Of a stretch of 64,000 nucleotides of DNA, positions 7,996-18,158 are shown piece after piece. Both the position numbers and the translations under genes were made by a program. Each line of letters starts with the position of its first letter. Position 1 is the stretch's first letter. Location: assembly GCF_016767175.1 (NCBI RefSeq), contig NZ_CP068564.1, forward strand, positions 744,001 to 808,000, in the 5' to 3' direction. Source of the stretch: Keratinibaculum paraultunense. GTDB taxonomy: Bacteria; Bacillota; Clostridia; Tissierellales; Tepidimicrobiaceae. The notes under the pieces were generated by a model. The model was not told where the DNA came from. It ran no database searches and saw only the letters and a list, made by a program, of their open reading frames with translations.

Positions 7996-9054
7996 GTGGA
8001 AAAAATTCATGCCATAGACTTAAAAAATATATCAAAGGAGTATAATGGAGTTCAAGTTCTTAATAATATAAATTTATATATTAGGAAAAATGAATTTTTA
8101 ACATTATTAGGTCCAAGCGGATGTGGTAAAACTACTACTCTTAGAATTATAGGAGGATTTGAACAACCTACTGAAGGTCAGGTAATTTTTGAAGGGAAGG
8201 ATATTACTAATTTACCACCTTATGAGAGACAAATAAATACTGTGTTTCAAAAATATGCTCTATTTCCTCATATGAATGTATTTGAAAATATAGCTTTTGG
8301 ATTAAAAATAAAAAAACTTCCAAAGGATAAAATAAAAATTAAAGTTAAAGAAATGTTAAAATTAGTAAATTTACAGGGATTTGAAAATCGAACTATAGAT
8401 TCCCTAAGCGGTGGGCAACAGCAGAGAGTAGCTATTGCTAGAGCTTTAGTAAATGAACCTAAGGTATTACTATTAGATGAACCTTTAGGTGCTTTAGATT
8501 TAAAGCTTAGAAAAGAGATGCAAACTGAACTTAAAAAGATGCAGCGAAAGGTTGGTATTACTTTCATATATGTTACCCATGATCAAGAAGAAGCACTTAC
8601 TATGTCTGATACAATTGTGGTGATGGATAAAGGAACTATCCAACAAATTGGTACACCAGTTGATATATATAATGAACCTAAGAATGCTTTTGTAGCTAAG
8701 TTTATAGGAGAAAGTAATATTGTGGATGGAATTATGCATGAAGATTATGTGGTAGAGTTTGCTGGAAGAATATTTGAATGTGTAGATAAAGGATTTGATA
8801 AAAAAGAGAATGTAGATGTGGTAATTAGACCTGAGGATTTGGAAATAACTTCTCCAGATGAAGGGCAACTAAGGGGAATAGTTACTTCTGTTACCTTTAA
8901 AGGTGTTCATTATGAAATATTGGTGCAAGATGGAAATATTGAATGGATGATTCATAGCACTATCATGAAGCCTGTAGGTAGTGAAATAGGAATGAATATA
9001 ATTCCTGAGAATATTCACATAATGAAGAAGGCGGTGGATCAATATGAGGACTAA
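7996..9054 (+). CDS. potA: Spermidine/putrescine ABC transporter ATP-binding protein PotA
   Basis: 352 residues. The start is GTG at 7996, with AGAGGGGGTTATGAT before it; the ATG codons just upstream are out of frame. Walker [10 protein letters not shown] (39-47), signature LSGGQQQR (about 137-144) and Walker B VLLLDEP are intact, followed by the H-loop region VTHDQEEA. The C-terminal part (about 240-345) is the TOBE-type regulatory domain usual for PotA/MalK-class ATPases. It powers polyamine import with PotB, PotC and PotD. Its 3' end overlaps potB by 11 bases. Confidence 0.96.
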   Translation: MEKIHAIDLKNISKEYNGVQVLNNINLYIRKNEFLTLLGPSGCGKTTTLRIIGGFEQPTEGQVIFEGKDITNLPPYERQINTVFQKYALFPHMNVFENIAFGLKIKKLPKDKIKIKVKEMLKLVNLQGFENRTIDSLSGGQQQRVAIARALVNEPKVLLLDEPLGALDLKLRKEMQTELKKMQRKVGITFIYVTHDQEEALTMSDTIVVMDKGTIQQIGTPVDIYNEPKNAFVAKFIGESNIVDGIMHEDYVVEFAGRIFECVDKGFDKKENVDVVIRPEDLEITSPDEGQLRGIVTSVTFKGVHYEILVQDGNIEWMIHSTIMKPVGSEIGMNIIPENIHIMKKAVDQYED

Positions 9055-9877
9055 GAGAATAGCCTATCCTTATATCTTATGGATGATCATATTTATAGTA
9101 GTACCCTTAGGTTTAATACTTTTATATTCTTTTACTACAGGAGATGGGGATATAAGAAATATTCAATTTACATTGGATAATTTTAAAAAATTCTTAGATC
9201 CTAGATATATAGATGTATTATGGCGTTCTATAAGTCTTGCATTAAAGTCTACAGTTATTACTTTAGTGTTAGGATACCCTATGGCTATGATAATTTCAAA
9301 GGAAAATATAAAAAAGAGAAATGTAATGATATTATTATTCGTAATACCTATGTGGATGAATTTTTTATTAAGAACTTATGCATGGTTAACTTTATTGGGG
9401 AAAAATGGATTTATTAATTATATATTGACTAAATTAGGATTAGAACCTTTAAATTTAATATATAATGATGGAGCAGTATTATTAGGTATGGTATATAATT
9501 TTTTACCTTTTATGGTACTTCCTATATATTCAGTATTGATAAAGATTGACAAAAGTTTAATTGAAGCAGCAGAGGATTTAGGAGCAGGTAAGATGAAAGT
9601 TTTTACAAAAATTATATTTCCCTTAAGTATTCCTGGTATAATTACAGGAATTACTATGGTTTTTATGCCTGCAGTTAGTACTTTTGTAATTTCAAGATTA
9701 TTAGGTGGAGGCCAATACATGCTTATTGGTAATCTAATAGAACAACAATTTTTAGGAACTGGAGATTGGCATTTTGGTTCTGCTATATCCATAATAATGA
9801 TGATTATAATATTAATTACTATGGCAATAACGTCTAAATTTGATAAAGATAATGAAGGTGGTGGAAGACTATGGTAA
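9044..9877 (+). CDS. potB: Spermidine/putrescine ABC transporter permease PotB
   Basis: 277 residues with about six membrane segments, the first at about residues 8-30. The cytoplasmic EAA loop, which docks on the ATPase, is seen as [25 protein letters not shown] (about 178-202; only key residues cited). The gene overlaps potA at its start and potC by 7 bases at its end, indicating translational coupling. It forms the channel with PotC. Confidence 0.95.
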   Translation: MRTKRIAYPYILWMIIFIVVPLGLILLYSFTTGDGDIRNIQFTLDNFKKFLDPRYIDVLWRSISLALKSTVITLVLGYPMAMIISKENIKKRNVMILLFVIPMWMNFLLRTYAWLTLLGKNGFINYILTKLGLEPLNLIYNDGAVLLGMVYNFLPFMVLPIYSVLIKIDKSLIEAAEDLGAGKMKVFTKIIFPLSIPGIITGITMVFMPAVSTFVISRLLGGGQYMLIGNLIEQQFLGTGDWHFGSAISIIMMIIILITMAITSKFDKDNEGGGRLW

Positions 9878-10662
9878 GTAAAGGAATAAAAAAGATATAT
9901 ACTTTTTTAATCTTTTTATTTTTATATGCACCAATTATTGTATTGATAGTGTTTTCTTTTAATAATTCTAAATCTAGGGGAGTATGGAATGGATTTACTC
10001 TAAAATGGTATGTTGAATTATTTAAAAATGAGGAAATACTTATGGCTTTATACTATACATTAATAATTGCAATTTTATCATCAGTTTTGTCCACCATAAT
10101 TGGTACTTTTGCTGCTATAGGTATATATGGGATGCCTGGAATTAGCAAAAAAGTAGTATTAAATTTAAATTATTTACCTGTATTAAACCCAGATATTGTA
10201 ACAGCTGTATCCTTGATGACTTTATTTAGATTTATAAATGTGGAATTTGGATTTTTAACTATGCTATTATCTCATATTACATTCTCCATACCTTATGTAA
10301 TATTATCTATACTGCCAAAGCTTAAACAGATGAACAAACATTTGGCAGAAGCAGCTATGGATTTAGGAGCCACTCCTTTTTATGCATTAAGGAAGGTGGT
10401 AATTCCTGAGATAATGCCAGGTATAATATCGGGTGCACTTATAGCTTTTACATTATCTATCGATGATTTTGTTATATCCTTTTTTAATAAAGGACCAGGA
10501 GTTACAAATTTAAGTATTACTATATTTTCTATGGCACGAAGGGGAATTAATCCAGTTATTAATGCATTATCCACTTTGATGTTTGTAAGTTTACTCATAT
10601 TATTGTTAATAATAAATAGTAAATCATCAAATAAGATTGGTGAAAGAGGCGATATAATATGA
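9871..10662 (+). CDS. potC: Spermidine/putrescine ABC transporter permease PotC
   Basis: 263 residues, six predicted membrane segments. The EAA loop is AEAAMDLGATPFYALRKV (about 159-176), followed by IPEIMPGI. The ATG at 9871 lies inside the end of potB, with GAAGGTGGTGG as ribosome binding site. The last four bases overlap potD (ATGA). It is the second half of the heterodimeric permease. Confidence 0.95.
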   Translation: MVSKGIKKIYTFLIFLFLYAPIIVLIVFSFNNSKSRGVWNGFTLKWYVELFKNEEILMALYYTLIIAILSSVLSTIIGTFAAIGIYGMPGISKKVVLNLNYLPVLNPDIVTAVSLMTLFRFINVEFGFLTMLLSHITFSIPYVILSILPKLKQMNKHLAEAAMDLGATPFYALRKVVIPEIMPGIISGALIAFTLSIDDFVISFFNKGPGVTNLSITIFSMARRGINPVINALSTLMFVSLLILLLIINSKSSNKIGERGDII

Positions 10663-11705
10663 CAAGAAATATAAAGATTTTAATTATAGTAAGTTTAATT
10701 TTAACTATTAGTGTACTATTAATTGGTTGTGGTAATAAAAAGCCTGTTCTTAATGTATATAATTGGGGAGATTATATTGATCCTTCTGTAATAAGAGATT
10801 TTGAAAAGGAATTTAATGTAAAGGTAAATTATAATACCTTTGCAACCAATGAAGATATGTATGTAAGTATAAAAAAAGGAGGTACTAGTTATGATGTAGC
10901 TTTTCCTTCAGATTATATGATTGAAAGAATGATAAATGAAGGCTTATTAGAAAAGATAGATAAGGAAAACATTCCCAATATAAAGTATATAGAGGATAGG
11001 TTTTTAAATTTAGAATTTGATCCAAACAATGATTATTCAGTACCTTATATGTGGGGAACTTTTGGTATTATATATAATAAAAACATGGTTTTAGAAGAAG
11101 TGGATAGTTGGAATATACTATGGGATGAGAAATACAAAGATCAAATATTGATGCTAGATAGTCAAAGGGATTCTATAGCTGTAGCTTTAAAAAAACTTGG
11201 ATATTCTATGAATTCTAGGAATATAGATGAATTGGAAGAAGCTAAAGAAGAATTGATAAAACAAAAACCTTTGGTATATGCATATGTAGGAGATGAAGTA
11301 AAAGATATGATGATTGGTGAAGAAGCAGCATTAGCAGTTGTATGGTCAGGAGATGCAGTAGCCATGATTAGAGAAAATGATAATTTAGAATATGTTATTC
11401 CAAGAGAAGGAACTAATCTATGGTTTGATAGTATGGTAATTCCTAAAAATAGCAAAAATAAGGAGTTAGCGGAACAGTTTATAAATTTTATGAATAGACC
11501 TGAAATAGCTGCAAGAAATACCGATTATATTGGATATTCTACTCCTAATTACAAAGCCATGGAATTATTGCCAGAGGATATAATAAATAGCAAAGTAGCT
11601 TATCCTACTGATGAAGAAATAGGGGATGTAGAAATATTTAAAGATCCAAAGGATATTATTAAAGTATATGATGAAATATGGTTGGAGATAAAAGCACAAA
11701 GATAA
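10659..11705 (+). CDS. potD: Polyamine-binding lipoprotein PotD
   Basis: 348 residues. The N-terminus is a lipoprotein signal with lipobox LIGC (21-24), so the protein is anchored outside the membrane by Cys24. The mature part starts with LNVYNWGDYIDPSVI, characteristic of PotD/PotF periplasmic-type binding proteins, and contains the family motif MWGTFGIIYNKNMV (about 128-141). It overlaps potC by ATGA, with AGAGGCGAT as ribosome binding site, and is followed by a strong terminator. It captures spermidine or putrescine for PotABC; which polyamine is preferred cannot be read from sequence. Confidence 0.96.
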   Translation: MTRNIKILIIVSLILTISVLLIGCGNKKPVLNVYNWGDYIDPSVIRDFEKEFNVKVNYNTFATNEDMYVSIKKGGTSYDVAFPSDYMIERMINEGLLEKIDKENIPNIKYIEDRFLNLEFDPNNDYSVPYMWGTFGIIYNKNMVLEEVDSWNILWDEKYKDQILMLDSQRDSIAVALKKLGYSMNSRNIDELEEAKEELIKQKPLVYAYVGDEVKDMMIGEEAALAVVWSGDAVAMIRENDNLEYVIPREGTNLWFDSMVIPKNSKNKELAEQFINFMNRPEIAARNTDYIGYSTPNYKAMELLPEDIINSKVAYPTDEEIGDVEIFKDPKDIIKVYDEIWLEIKAQR

Positions 11706-11711
11706 TTATTT

Positions 11712-11752
11712 AAGGGGTATGAGTTTAAATTTCAAACTATACCCCTTTTTTA
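11712..11752 (+). terminator. Rho-independent terminator of the pot operon
   Basis: Stem AAGGGGTAT (11712-11720) pairs with ATACCCCTT (11739-11747), with an inner AGTTT/AAACT stem, followed by a run of Ts. Confidence 0.85.
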
Positions 11753-11842
11753 AAATTTATAGAGAAATTTATGTTATTATAGATATATAAAATAAGTTAT
11801 AGTATCATTAAAGATATAAGATTAATGAAGGAGGTAAGTTTT

Positions 11843-12808
11843 ATGAAGTATATTGATTTTCATTGTGACACTCTTTTAAAGATCATAGATGAAAAGGGAC
11901 AAAGTTTATATTCCAATACAGTGGCAAGTGTAGATTTTAAAAGATTAAAAAAGGCAGAAGCTATGGCACAATTTTTTGCAATATTTTTAATTGATAAGGA
12001 CACATTAGAAGAAAAGTTTGATTCTGATGATGATTATATTAAAAAATTGGCAAAAATTTTGAAAGATGAAGTGGCTAAAAATAATGATATTATTTCTATG
12101 GCATATAATGCTGAAGATCTAATAAAAAATTATGCTTCGGGAAAAGTATCAGCTTTTTTAACCATTGAAGATGGAAGAAGTGTAGATGGGAAATTGGAAA
12201 AGTTAGATGAATATTACGATTTAGGAATAAGATTATTAACATTAACTTGGAATTATGAGAATTGCTTTGGCTATCCAAATTCTGAAGATTTAGATATAAT
12301 GAATAAAGGTCTTAAACCTTTTGGTAAAGAGGCAGTTGAATACATGAATCATATAGGTATGATTATAGATGTTTCACATCTTTCAGATGGAGGATTTTAT
12401 GATGTAGCAAAAATTAGTAAAAAACCTTTTATTGCGTCTCATTCCAACTCAAGGGAATTATCACCTCATCCAAGAAATTTAACCGATGATATGATTAAAA
12501 TTTTAGCACAAAAAGGTGGCGTTATGGGACTTAACTTTGCACCCCAGTTTTTAAATGAAGATATATCTTTAAAAGATAGTAAGGTTGAACTTATGGTAAA
12601 ACATTTAAATCATATAAAGAATGTAGGAGGAGAAGATGTATTAGCATTAGGTTCTGATTTTGATGGAATTGGCGGAAACTTAGAAATAAATAGCTCTGAT
12701 AAGATGTATTTACTATTTGATGCTCTAAAAAAATATGGTTGGAGTGAAAGATTAATTGAAAAACTTGCATACAAAAATGCTATTAGAGTTATAGGAGATA
12801 TTTTGTAA
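11843..12808 (+). CDS. Membrane-type (renal) dipeptidase, peptidase family M19
   Basis: 321 residues from the ATG at 11843, chosen because AAGGAGG (11828-11834) is 8 bases upstream; an in-frame ATG at 11825 precedes this site and is unlikely. The zinc ligands of the M19 family are visible: DFHCDTL near the N-terminus (HxD), DVSHLSD (about 176-182) and ASHSNSR (about 195-201). There is no signal peptide, so the bacterial enzyme is cytoplasmic and probably hydrolyses dipeptides, including some with D-residues. It stands alone between the pot operon terminator and the beta-CASP nuclease gene, 30 bases upstream of the latter. Confidence 0.92.
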   Translation: MKYIDFHCDTLLKIIDEKGQSLYSNTVASVDFKRLKKAEAMAQFFAIFLIDKDTLEEKFDSDDDYIKKLAKILKDEVAKNNDIISMAYNAEDLIKNYASGKVSAFLTIEDGRSVDGKLEKLDEYYDLGIRLLTLTWNYENCFGYPNSEDLDIMNKGLKPFGKEAVEYMNHIGMIIDVSHLSDGGFYDVAKISKKPFIASHSNSRELSPHPRNLTDDMIKILAQKGGVMGLNFAPQFLNEDISLKDSKVELMVKHLNHIKNVGGEDVLALGSDFDGIGGNLEINSSDKMYLLFDALKKYGWSERLIEKLAYKNAIRVIGDIL

Positions 12809-12838
12809 TGTATAATAAATTTACAAGGGGGAATATCA

Positions 12839-14470
12839 GTGGATATTCAATTTTTTGGTGCAGCTAAGATGGTTACTGGTTCGAACCATTTAATTAAAAC
12901 TGATAAGTATAATATTTTGATAGATTGTGGGATGTTTCAAGGTTCTTCAGAAATAGAAAGATTAAATTATGAAGATTTTCCCTATGATCCTCGTGATATT
13001 GATTATTTAATATTAACTCATGCTCATATTGATCATAGCGGAAGAATACCAAAGCTTGTAAAAGATGGATTTAAAGGTAAAATTATAACAACTAAACCTA
13101 CTTATGATTTATGTAAAATAATGCTAAAAGATTCTGCTAAAATTCAAGAAGCAGATGTGGAATGGGAAAATAGGAAACGACAAAGAGCTGGTAAGGAATT
13201 TATAGAGCCTTTATATACTATTGAAGAAGCAGAAATTAGTTTAAAATTCTTTGAAACTTATTTATATAATCAAAGAATAAAAATAAATGATGATATCTTA
13301 CTTAAGTTTAGAGATGCAGGACATATGTTAGGTTCTGCTATTATAGAGTTATGGATAAAAGAAAATGGGCAATATGTTAAATTAGTTTTTTCAGGGGATT
13401 TAGGTATGCCTGATAGACCAATTATAAATGATCCTGAGTATATTGATAGTGCTGATTATTTAATAATTGAATCTACATATGGAAATAGAGTTCATGAAAA
13501 ATTTAAGGAAAGTGCAGAAAAATTGGTAGACATAATAAATAGAACAGTAGTAAAAGGTGGAACTGTAATTATACCTTCTTTTGCAGTAGGAAGAACTCAA
13601 GAAATTATATATGAATTAAATAAGCATTATGAGTATAATAATAATATTGAAGAATATATGAAAATTCCTATATATGTAGATAGCCCTATGGCTGTATTAG
13701 CTACAGAAGCATTTCAAGCTAATTCTAGTAGTTTTAACGAAGAAGCAAAAAAACTTATTTTAAAAGGAGATAATCCATTTATATTTCCAAACTTAAGATA
13801 TATAAAAGATCAAAAGGAATCTATAGCATTAAATAAATATAAGTTTCCAAAAGTTATAATTTCTTCCAGTGGTATGGCTACAGGAGGCAGAGTAAGGCAT
13901 CATCTAAAACATAATTTGTGGGATGAAAAAAACAGTTTAGTATTTGTTGGATATCAAGCAGAAGGAACTTTAGGTAGAATTATATTAAATGGAGCTAAAA
14001 AAGTAAAAATATTAGGGGAAGAGGTAGCAGTAAAGGCAGAAATATATGATCTGCAAGGTTTTTCTGGGCATGCAGATCAGTTAATGCTTATGGATTGGAT
14101 AAGGAAATTTAAAACTAAACCACAAAAGATATTTATTGTTCATGGTGAAGAAGATGCATCGGAAGTTTTTGCACAGTTAATAGAAAAGGAATTTAATATA
14201 GAAACTATAATACCTAATTTAGGAGATAAATATAGTATTAAAAAAGAAACTGTAGAATTTACTGAAAGGGAATTAATTGAATCTCATGCTTTAAAAAGTG
14301 ATATTTTAGAAGAGTTAGAAGATATATATCTTCAACTTCAATCTTTGAATAGAAGAAAATTCCAGTTAGTAGATCCTAAATTATTAGAAAAGAATTATGA
14401 CACTATTAAAAATATATTAATAGATTTACAACAAAATTTAATGGATTTAAATATTATATTAGGGAAATAA
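12839..14470 (+). CDS. MBL-fold beta-CASP RNA-processing hydrolase
   Basis: 543 residues with a GTG start at 12839 and AAGGGGG upstream. The metallo-beta-lactamase motif HAHIDHSG (His61, His63, Asp65, His66) binds two zinc ions. Later motifs DAGHMLGSA, FSGDLG, SSSGMATGGR and FSGHADQ, then VHGEE, are those of the beta-CASP (CPSF73/Ysh1-like) group. It is a probable RNA endo- or exonuclease, distinct from RNase J1/J2 in having the CPSF-like layout and a helical C-terminal extension (about 470-543). The RNA target is unknown. Confidence 0.9.
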   Translation: MDIQFFGAAKMVTGSNHLIKTDKYNILIDCGMFQGSSEIERLNYEDFPYDPRDIDYLILTHAHIDHSGRIPKLVKDGFKGKIITTKPTYDLCKIMLKDSAKIQEADVEWENRKRQRAGKEFIEPLYTIEEAEISLKFFETYLYNQRIKINDDILLKFRDAGHMLGSAIIELWIKENGQYVKLVFSGDLGMPDRPIINDPEYIDSADYLIIESTYGNRVHEKFKESAEKLVDIINRTVVKGGTVIIPSFAVGRTQEIIYELNKHYEYNNNIEEYMKIPIYVDSPMAVLATEAFQANSSSFNEEAKKLILKGDNPFIFPNLRYIKDQKESIALNKYKFPKVIISSSGMATGGRVRHHLKHNLWDEKNSLVFVGYQAEGTLGRIILNGAKKVKILGEEVAVKAEIYDLQGFSGHADQLMLMDWIRKFKTKPQKIFIVHGEEDASEVFAQLIEKEFNIETIIPNLGDKYSIKKETVEFTERELIESHALKSDILEELEDIYLQLQSLNRRKFQLVDPKLLEKNYDTIKNILIDLQQNLMDLNIILGK

Positions 14471-14488
14471 GTTGTAGAAGGTGATGTA

Positions 14489-14533
14489 ATGTCAAATAAA
14501 ATAGAAGGTAAATTAAATAAAATAAGGGACTGA
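14489..14533 (+). CDS. Possible 14-residue peptide (MSNKIEGKLNKIRD)
   Basis: A short frame follows the beta-CASP gene by 18 bases, with GAAGGTGATGTA as a fair ribosome binding site and a terminator hairpin close behind. It is highly charged and amphipathic. It may be a small peptide, a gene remnant or chance; there is no homology argument. Confidence 0.25.
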   Translation: MSNKIEGKLNKIRD

Positions 14534-14550
14534 AATGTTTATAAAAACAC

Positions 14551-14584
14551 AAAAAGCCATCTTCAATATTAAGAAGATGGTTTC
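14551..14584. terminator. Bidirectional terminator between beta-CASP gene and tRNA-Leu
   Basis: CCATCTTC (14557-14564) pairs with GAAGATGG (14573-14580) around an 8-base loop. On the minus strand it is followed by CTTTTTGTGTTTTT and so fits best as the terminator of the tRNA-Leu gene; the + strand side has only TTTCATT. Confidence 0.7.
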
Positions 14585-14606
14585 ATTATAAACTTAAAAT
14601 TTTAAT

Positions 14607-14695
14607 TGGTGCCGAAGGCGGGAATCGAACCCGCACGGAGTTTGAGCTCCATTGGATTTTGAGTCCAACGCGTCTGCCAGTTCCACCACTTCGGC
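14607..14695 (-). tRNA. tRNA-Leu (anticodon CAA)
   Basis: On the minus strand a class II tRNA of 89 bases including encoded CCA. Acceptor stem GCCGAAG/CTTCGGC, anticodon stem TTGGA/TCCAA with loop CTCAAAA (anticodon CAA), a long variable arm, and T loop GGTTCGATTCC. It reads UUG. Confidence 0.95.
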
Positions 14696-14713
14696 GTATT
14701 GTTTACAAAGATA

Positions 14714-14742
14714 ATAATAACATATATTTTAAAAATAATCAA
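14714..14742 (-). promoter_or_regulatory. Promoter of tRNA-Leu(CAA)
   Basis: On the minus strand TTGATT (14742-14737), a 17-base spacer and TATTAT (14719-14714), placing a start about 12 bases before the mature tRNA. Confidence 0.55.
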
Positions 14743-14857
14743 GAATTTTTATTTTTAATTTGTTTACTAGAAAGTACATTTATTATATACTTATAAATAT
14801 GTAAGTTTTTAGTGAATTAATATTAATGTTTAAACATAATATATGAGGAGTGGTATT

Positions 14858-17536
14858 GTGAGTGAAGAAAAATTGATGGTTATAGATGGCAATAGCTTAT
14901 TACATAGGGCTTTTTATGCTTTACCCTTATTATCAACTAAAGATGGAATTTATACGAATGGTGTTTATGGATTTTTAACTATGTTACATAAAATTCAGGA
15001 AGATTATGATATAGATTATATCTGTGTAGCTTTTGATAAGAAAGGACCTACTTTTAGGCACGAAGCTTTTGAACAATATAAAGCTAATAGAGACTCGACA
15101 CCTAATGAATTAGCTTTGCAATTTTCTATACTAAAGGAGATATTAAACGCTATGAATATTCGTCAAATAGAATTGGAAGGTTATGAAGCAGATGATATAG
15201 CAGGAACTCTATCTAGAATTGGTGAAGAAAATGGAATGGAGGTAATATTAGTTACAGGTGATAAAGATTATTTACAATTATTATCTTCAGATAATATAAA
15301 AGTTTTAATAACCAAGAAAGGAATTACAGAGTTAGAAGAATATAGTAGAGATAAGATTATAGAAGAGTACGGTATTACTCCAGAACAATTTATAGATCTA
15401 AAAGGGCTTATGGGGGATAAATCAGATAATATACCAGGAATACCAGGGATTGGAGAAAAAACTGGCATAAAATTATTGAAACAATTTGGTTCAATTGAAA
15501 ATATTTATGATAATATAGATGAAGTGGGAGGAAAGAAAACTAAAGAAGCTTTAATAGAACATAAAAATATTGCATTTTTAAGTAAAAAATTAGGGGAAAT
15601 TATAAAAAACGTCCCAATTCAAATTTCCATGGAAGAGTTAAAGATAAAAGAACCTGATTGGAATAAATTAGTTGAACTTTATAAGAAGTTTGAGTTTAAT
15701 AGTCTATTATCCAAAATACCTGATAGCAAATTAAAAATACAAGAAGAGTCTTCTCATAAAGTTAAATATAAATTAATAAAGGATAATAAGTTTAGAGATA
15801 TTATAGATGAGCTAGATTCCAATGAAGAATTTGGATTTAAATTTGTATTTGAACATGAAAATTATATGAAAAGTTCTATGTTAGGTATAGGAATAAAGAT
15901 TGCAGATAATTCACCTTATTATATTGATTTTTCAGAAAATAATATAGATGTTTTCATAACTACATTTAAAAAATATTTTGAATCTAAAGACATAAAAAAG
16001 TATGGTCATATGATGAAGGTTGATATAATAGGATTATTAAGGATGGATATCCATATAAAAGGTATTGAATTTGATACTATGATAGGAGAATATATATTAG
16101 ATCCTGCACAATCGAATTATAGTGTTAATCAATTAGCTATGAAATATTTAAATAGCTCTTGTAAAGAAGAAGAGCAATTACTAGGTAAGGGTAAACACAA
16201 AAAAACTTACGGAGATTTATCAGTTGAAACTAGAGCAAAGTATGTTTCCACTATATTAGATTTGGTTTACAGAGTTAAAAAACCAATAAGGGAAAAGATA
16301 AAAGAATTGAAAATGGATTGCCTGTACTATGAAGTAGAATTACCTTTAGTAGAAGTATTAGCGGATATGGAATATAATGGATTTAAAGTTGATTTAGAAG
16401 TACTTAAACAACTAGGTGATGAGTTTGAATCTCAAATAAATAATTTAACAAATGAAATTTATGAATTAGCAGGACAAGAGTTTAATATAAATTCTCCAAA
16501 ACAACTAGGTGAAGTGTTATTTGATAAGTTAAAATTACCTGTGATAAAAAGAACTAAGACAGGATATTCTACTGATGCAGAAGTATTAGATAAATTAAGA
16601 GGGCAGCATGAAATTATAGAAAAAATACTTAAGTATAGGCAACTGGTAAAGCTAAAAACTACATATATAGATGGGCTCATAAATTTAGTAGATGAAAAAA
16701 CACATAAAATCCATTCAAGTTTTAATCAAACGGTAACCAACACAGGGAGAATTTCAAGTACTGAACCTAATCTACAGAATATACCTATAAAAACTGAGGA
16801 AGGTAGAAAAATTAGAAAAGCTTTTGTACCTAAATCTAAGGATTATGTTCTTGTAGATGGCGATTATTCTCAAATAGAATTGAGGGTGTTAGCCCATCTT
16901 TCTAAAGATCCAAAACTTATGGAGGCTTTTTTTCGGGATGAAGACATTCATACTAAAACAGCTTCTGAAATATTTGGTATCCCCAAAGATGAAGTTACTC
17001 CAGCAATGAGAAATAAGGCCAAAGCAGTTAATTTTGGTATAATTTATGGGATAAGCGATTATGGACTCTCTAGAGATTTAAATATACCTAGAAAGGAAGC
17101 AAAGGAATATATAGATAATTATCTAGAAAATTATAAGATGGTAAAGAAATACATGGAAGATATTATAGAAATAGGTAGAAAAAAAGGCTATGTAGAAACC
17201 ATACTAAATAGAAGGAGATATGTACCAGAATTAAAATCTAAAAATTTCAATGTAAGATCTTTTGGAGAGAGAATAGCTATGAATACTCCAATACAAGGTA
17301 GTGCTGCTGATATAATAAAAGTTGCTATGGTGAAGATATATAAAGAATTAAAGGATAGAAATTTAAGATCTAAATTGATACTTCAAGTGCATGATGAACT
17401 TATTATTGAAACGCATAAGAATGAATTAGAAGAAGTAAAACAGCTTATGAAGAATATTATGGAAAATGCTATAAAATTAGATGTGCCCTTAAAGGTGGAA
17501 ATAAAGGTAGGGGATAATTGGTATGAAACACAATAA
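14858..17536 (+). CDS. polA: DNA polymerase I
   Basis: About 892 residues. GTG at 14858 is preferred because GAGGAGTGG lies just upstream, overlapping an in-frame ATG at 14843. Domains in order: 5'-3' exonuclease (about 1-290, with VIDGNSLLHRAFYAL and the GDKDYLQLL metal site), a 3'-5' exonuclease fold (about 305-470), and the polymerase domain with motif A DYSQIELRVLAHLS (about 668-681), motif B RNKAKAVNFGIIYG and motif C QVHDELIIE (HDE about 844). The proofreading site looks dead: the Asp/Glu pair of motif Exo I and the Exo III Asp are not conserved, as in Bacillus and Taq enzymes. It functions in Okazaki fragment processing and repair, and overlaps coaE by 14 bases. Confidence 0.97.
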   Translation: MSEEKLMVIDGNSLLHRAFYALPLLSTKDGIYTNGVYGFLTMLHKIQEDYDIDYICVAFDKKGPTFRHEAFEQYKANRDSTPNELALQFSILKEILNAMNIRQIELEGYEADDIAGTLSRIGEENGMEVILVTGDKDYLQLLSSDNIKVLITKKGITELEEYSRDKIIEEYGITPEQFIDLKGLMGDKSDNIPGIPGIGEKTGIKLLKQFGSIENIYDNIDEVGGKKTKEALIEHKNIAFLSKKLGEIIKNVPIQISMEELKIKEPDWNKLVELYKKFEFNSLLSKIPDSKLKIQEESSHKVKYKLIKDNKFRDIIDELDSNEEFGFKFVFEHENYMKSSMLGIGIKIADNSPYYIDFSENNIDVFITTFKKYFESKDIKKYGHMMKVDIIGLLRMDIHIKGIEFDTMIGEYILDPAQSNYSVNQLAMKYLNSSCKEEEQLLGKGKHKKTYGDLSVETRAKYVSTILDLVYRVKKPIREKIKELKMDCLYYEVELPLVEVLADMEYNGFKVDLEVLKQLGDEFESQINNLTNEIYELAGQEFNINSPKQLGEVLFDKLKLPVIKRTKTGYSTDAEVLDKLRGQHEIIEKILKYRQLVKLKTTYIDGLINLVDEKTHKIHSSFNQTVTNTGRISSTEPNLQNIPIKTEEGRKIRKAFVPKSKDYVLVDGDYSQIELRVLAHLSKDPKLMEAFFRDEDIHTKTASEIFGIPKDEVTPAMRNKAKAVNFGIIYGISDYGLSRDLNIPRKEAKEYIDNYLENYKMVKKYMEDIIEIGRKKGYVETILNRRRYVPELKSKNFNVRSFGERIAMNTPIQGSAADIIKVAMVKIYKELKDRNLRSKLILQVHDELIIETHKNELEEVKQLMKNIMENAIKLDVPLKVEIKVGDNWYETQ

Positions 17537-18140
17537 TTGTAAAATCATAGGAATAACTGGTGGTATTGCTACTGGTAAATCGACGGTTACATCTATGTTA
17601 ATAGAAAAAGGATACAAGGTAATAGATGCCGACAAAATAGCGAAACAAGTAGTAAGCAAAGATTCTTCTGTATATAGAGAGATAGTTACTTATTTTGGAG
17701 AGGATATATTAAAAAATGATGGAACTATAGATAGAAAAAAACTTGGAAATTTAGTATTTAGAGATGAATACAGTAGAAAAAAATTAAATGATATAGTGCA
17801 TCCTCATGTACTTTTAACTATAAAAGAAACTATAAAGAGAAATATGGAAAAAGAAAAGATTTTGTTTATTGATGTACCTTTATTGATAGAGGAGATAGAT
17901 AATTTTAAAAAGTATGGAATAGTATTTGATGAGATATGGCTGGTTTATACAGATGAGAAGACTCAATTAAATAGATTGATTAGACGAAATGATATAAGTG
18001 AAGAGGAGGCAATTTATAGGATTAAGTCTCAGATGCCAATAGATATGAAGAAAAGATATGTGACAAGAATTATAGATAATAGAGGAGATAAAAAAAGACT
18101 CGAAGAACAAGTAGATGAAGTTTTAAAAGAAATAATATAA
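17523..18140 (+). CDS. coaE: Dephospho-CoA kinase
   Basis: 205 residues; catalyses the last step of coenzyme A synthesis. P-loop GGIATGKST (13-21) is near the N-terminus, followed by DADKIAKQVV and the IVHPHV motif (about 92-97) of the family. The ATG lies within the end of polA, an arrangement (polA-coaE) common in Firmicutes. The ribosome binding site is GGTAGGGG inside polA. Confidence 0.95.
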   Translation: MKHNNCKIIGITGGIATGKSTVTSMLIEKGYKVIDADKIAKQVVSKDSSVYREIVTYFGEDILKNDGTIDRKKLGNLVFRDEYSRKKLNDIVHPHVLLTIKETIKRNMEKEKILFIDVPLLIEEIDNFKKYGIVFDEIWLVYTDEKTQLNRLIRRNDISEEEAIYRIKSQMPIDMKKRYVTRIIDNRGDKKRLEEQVDEVLKEII

Positions 18141-18158
18141 GATTTTGGAGGGTTACCT

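Noticed and set aside
8268-8868. Antisense open frames within potA, and similar long antisense frames elsewhere
   Set aside because: They lack ribosome binding sites and mirror the codon bias of the sense genes, so they are shadows.
14489-14533. Second UGA-selenoprotein (frame ending in TGA after 14 codons)
   Set aside because: The frame after the TGA does not continue into a protein-like sequence and there is a terminator directly downstream.
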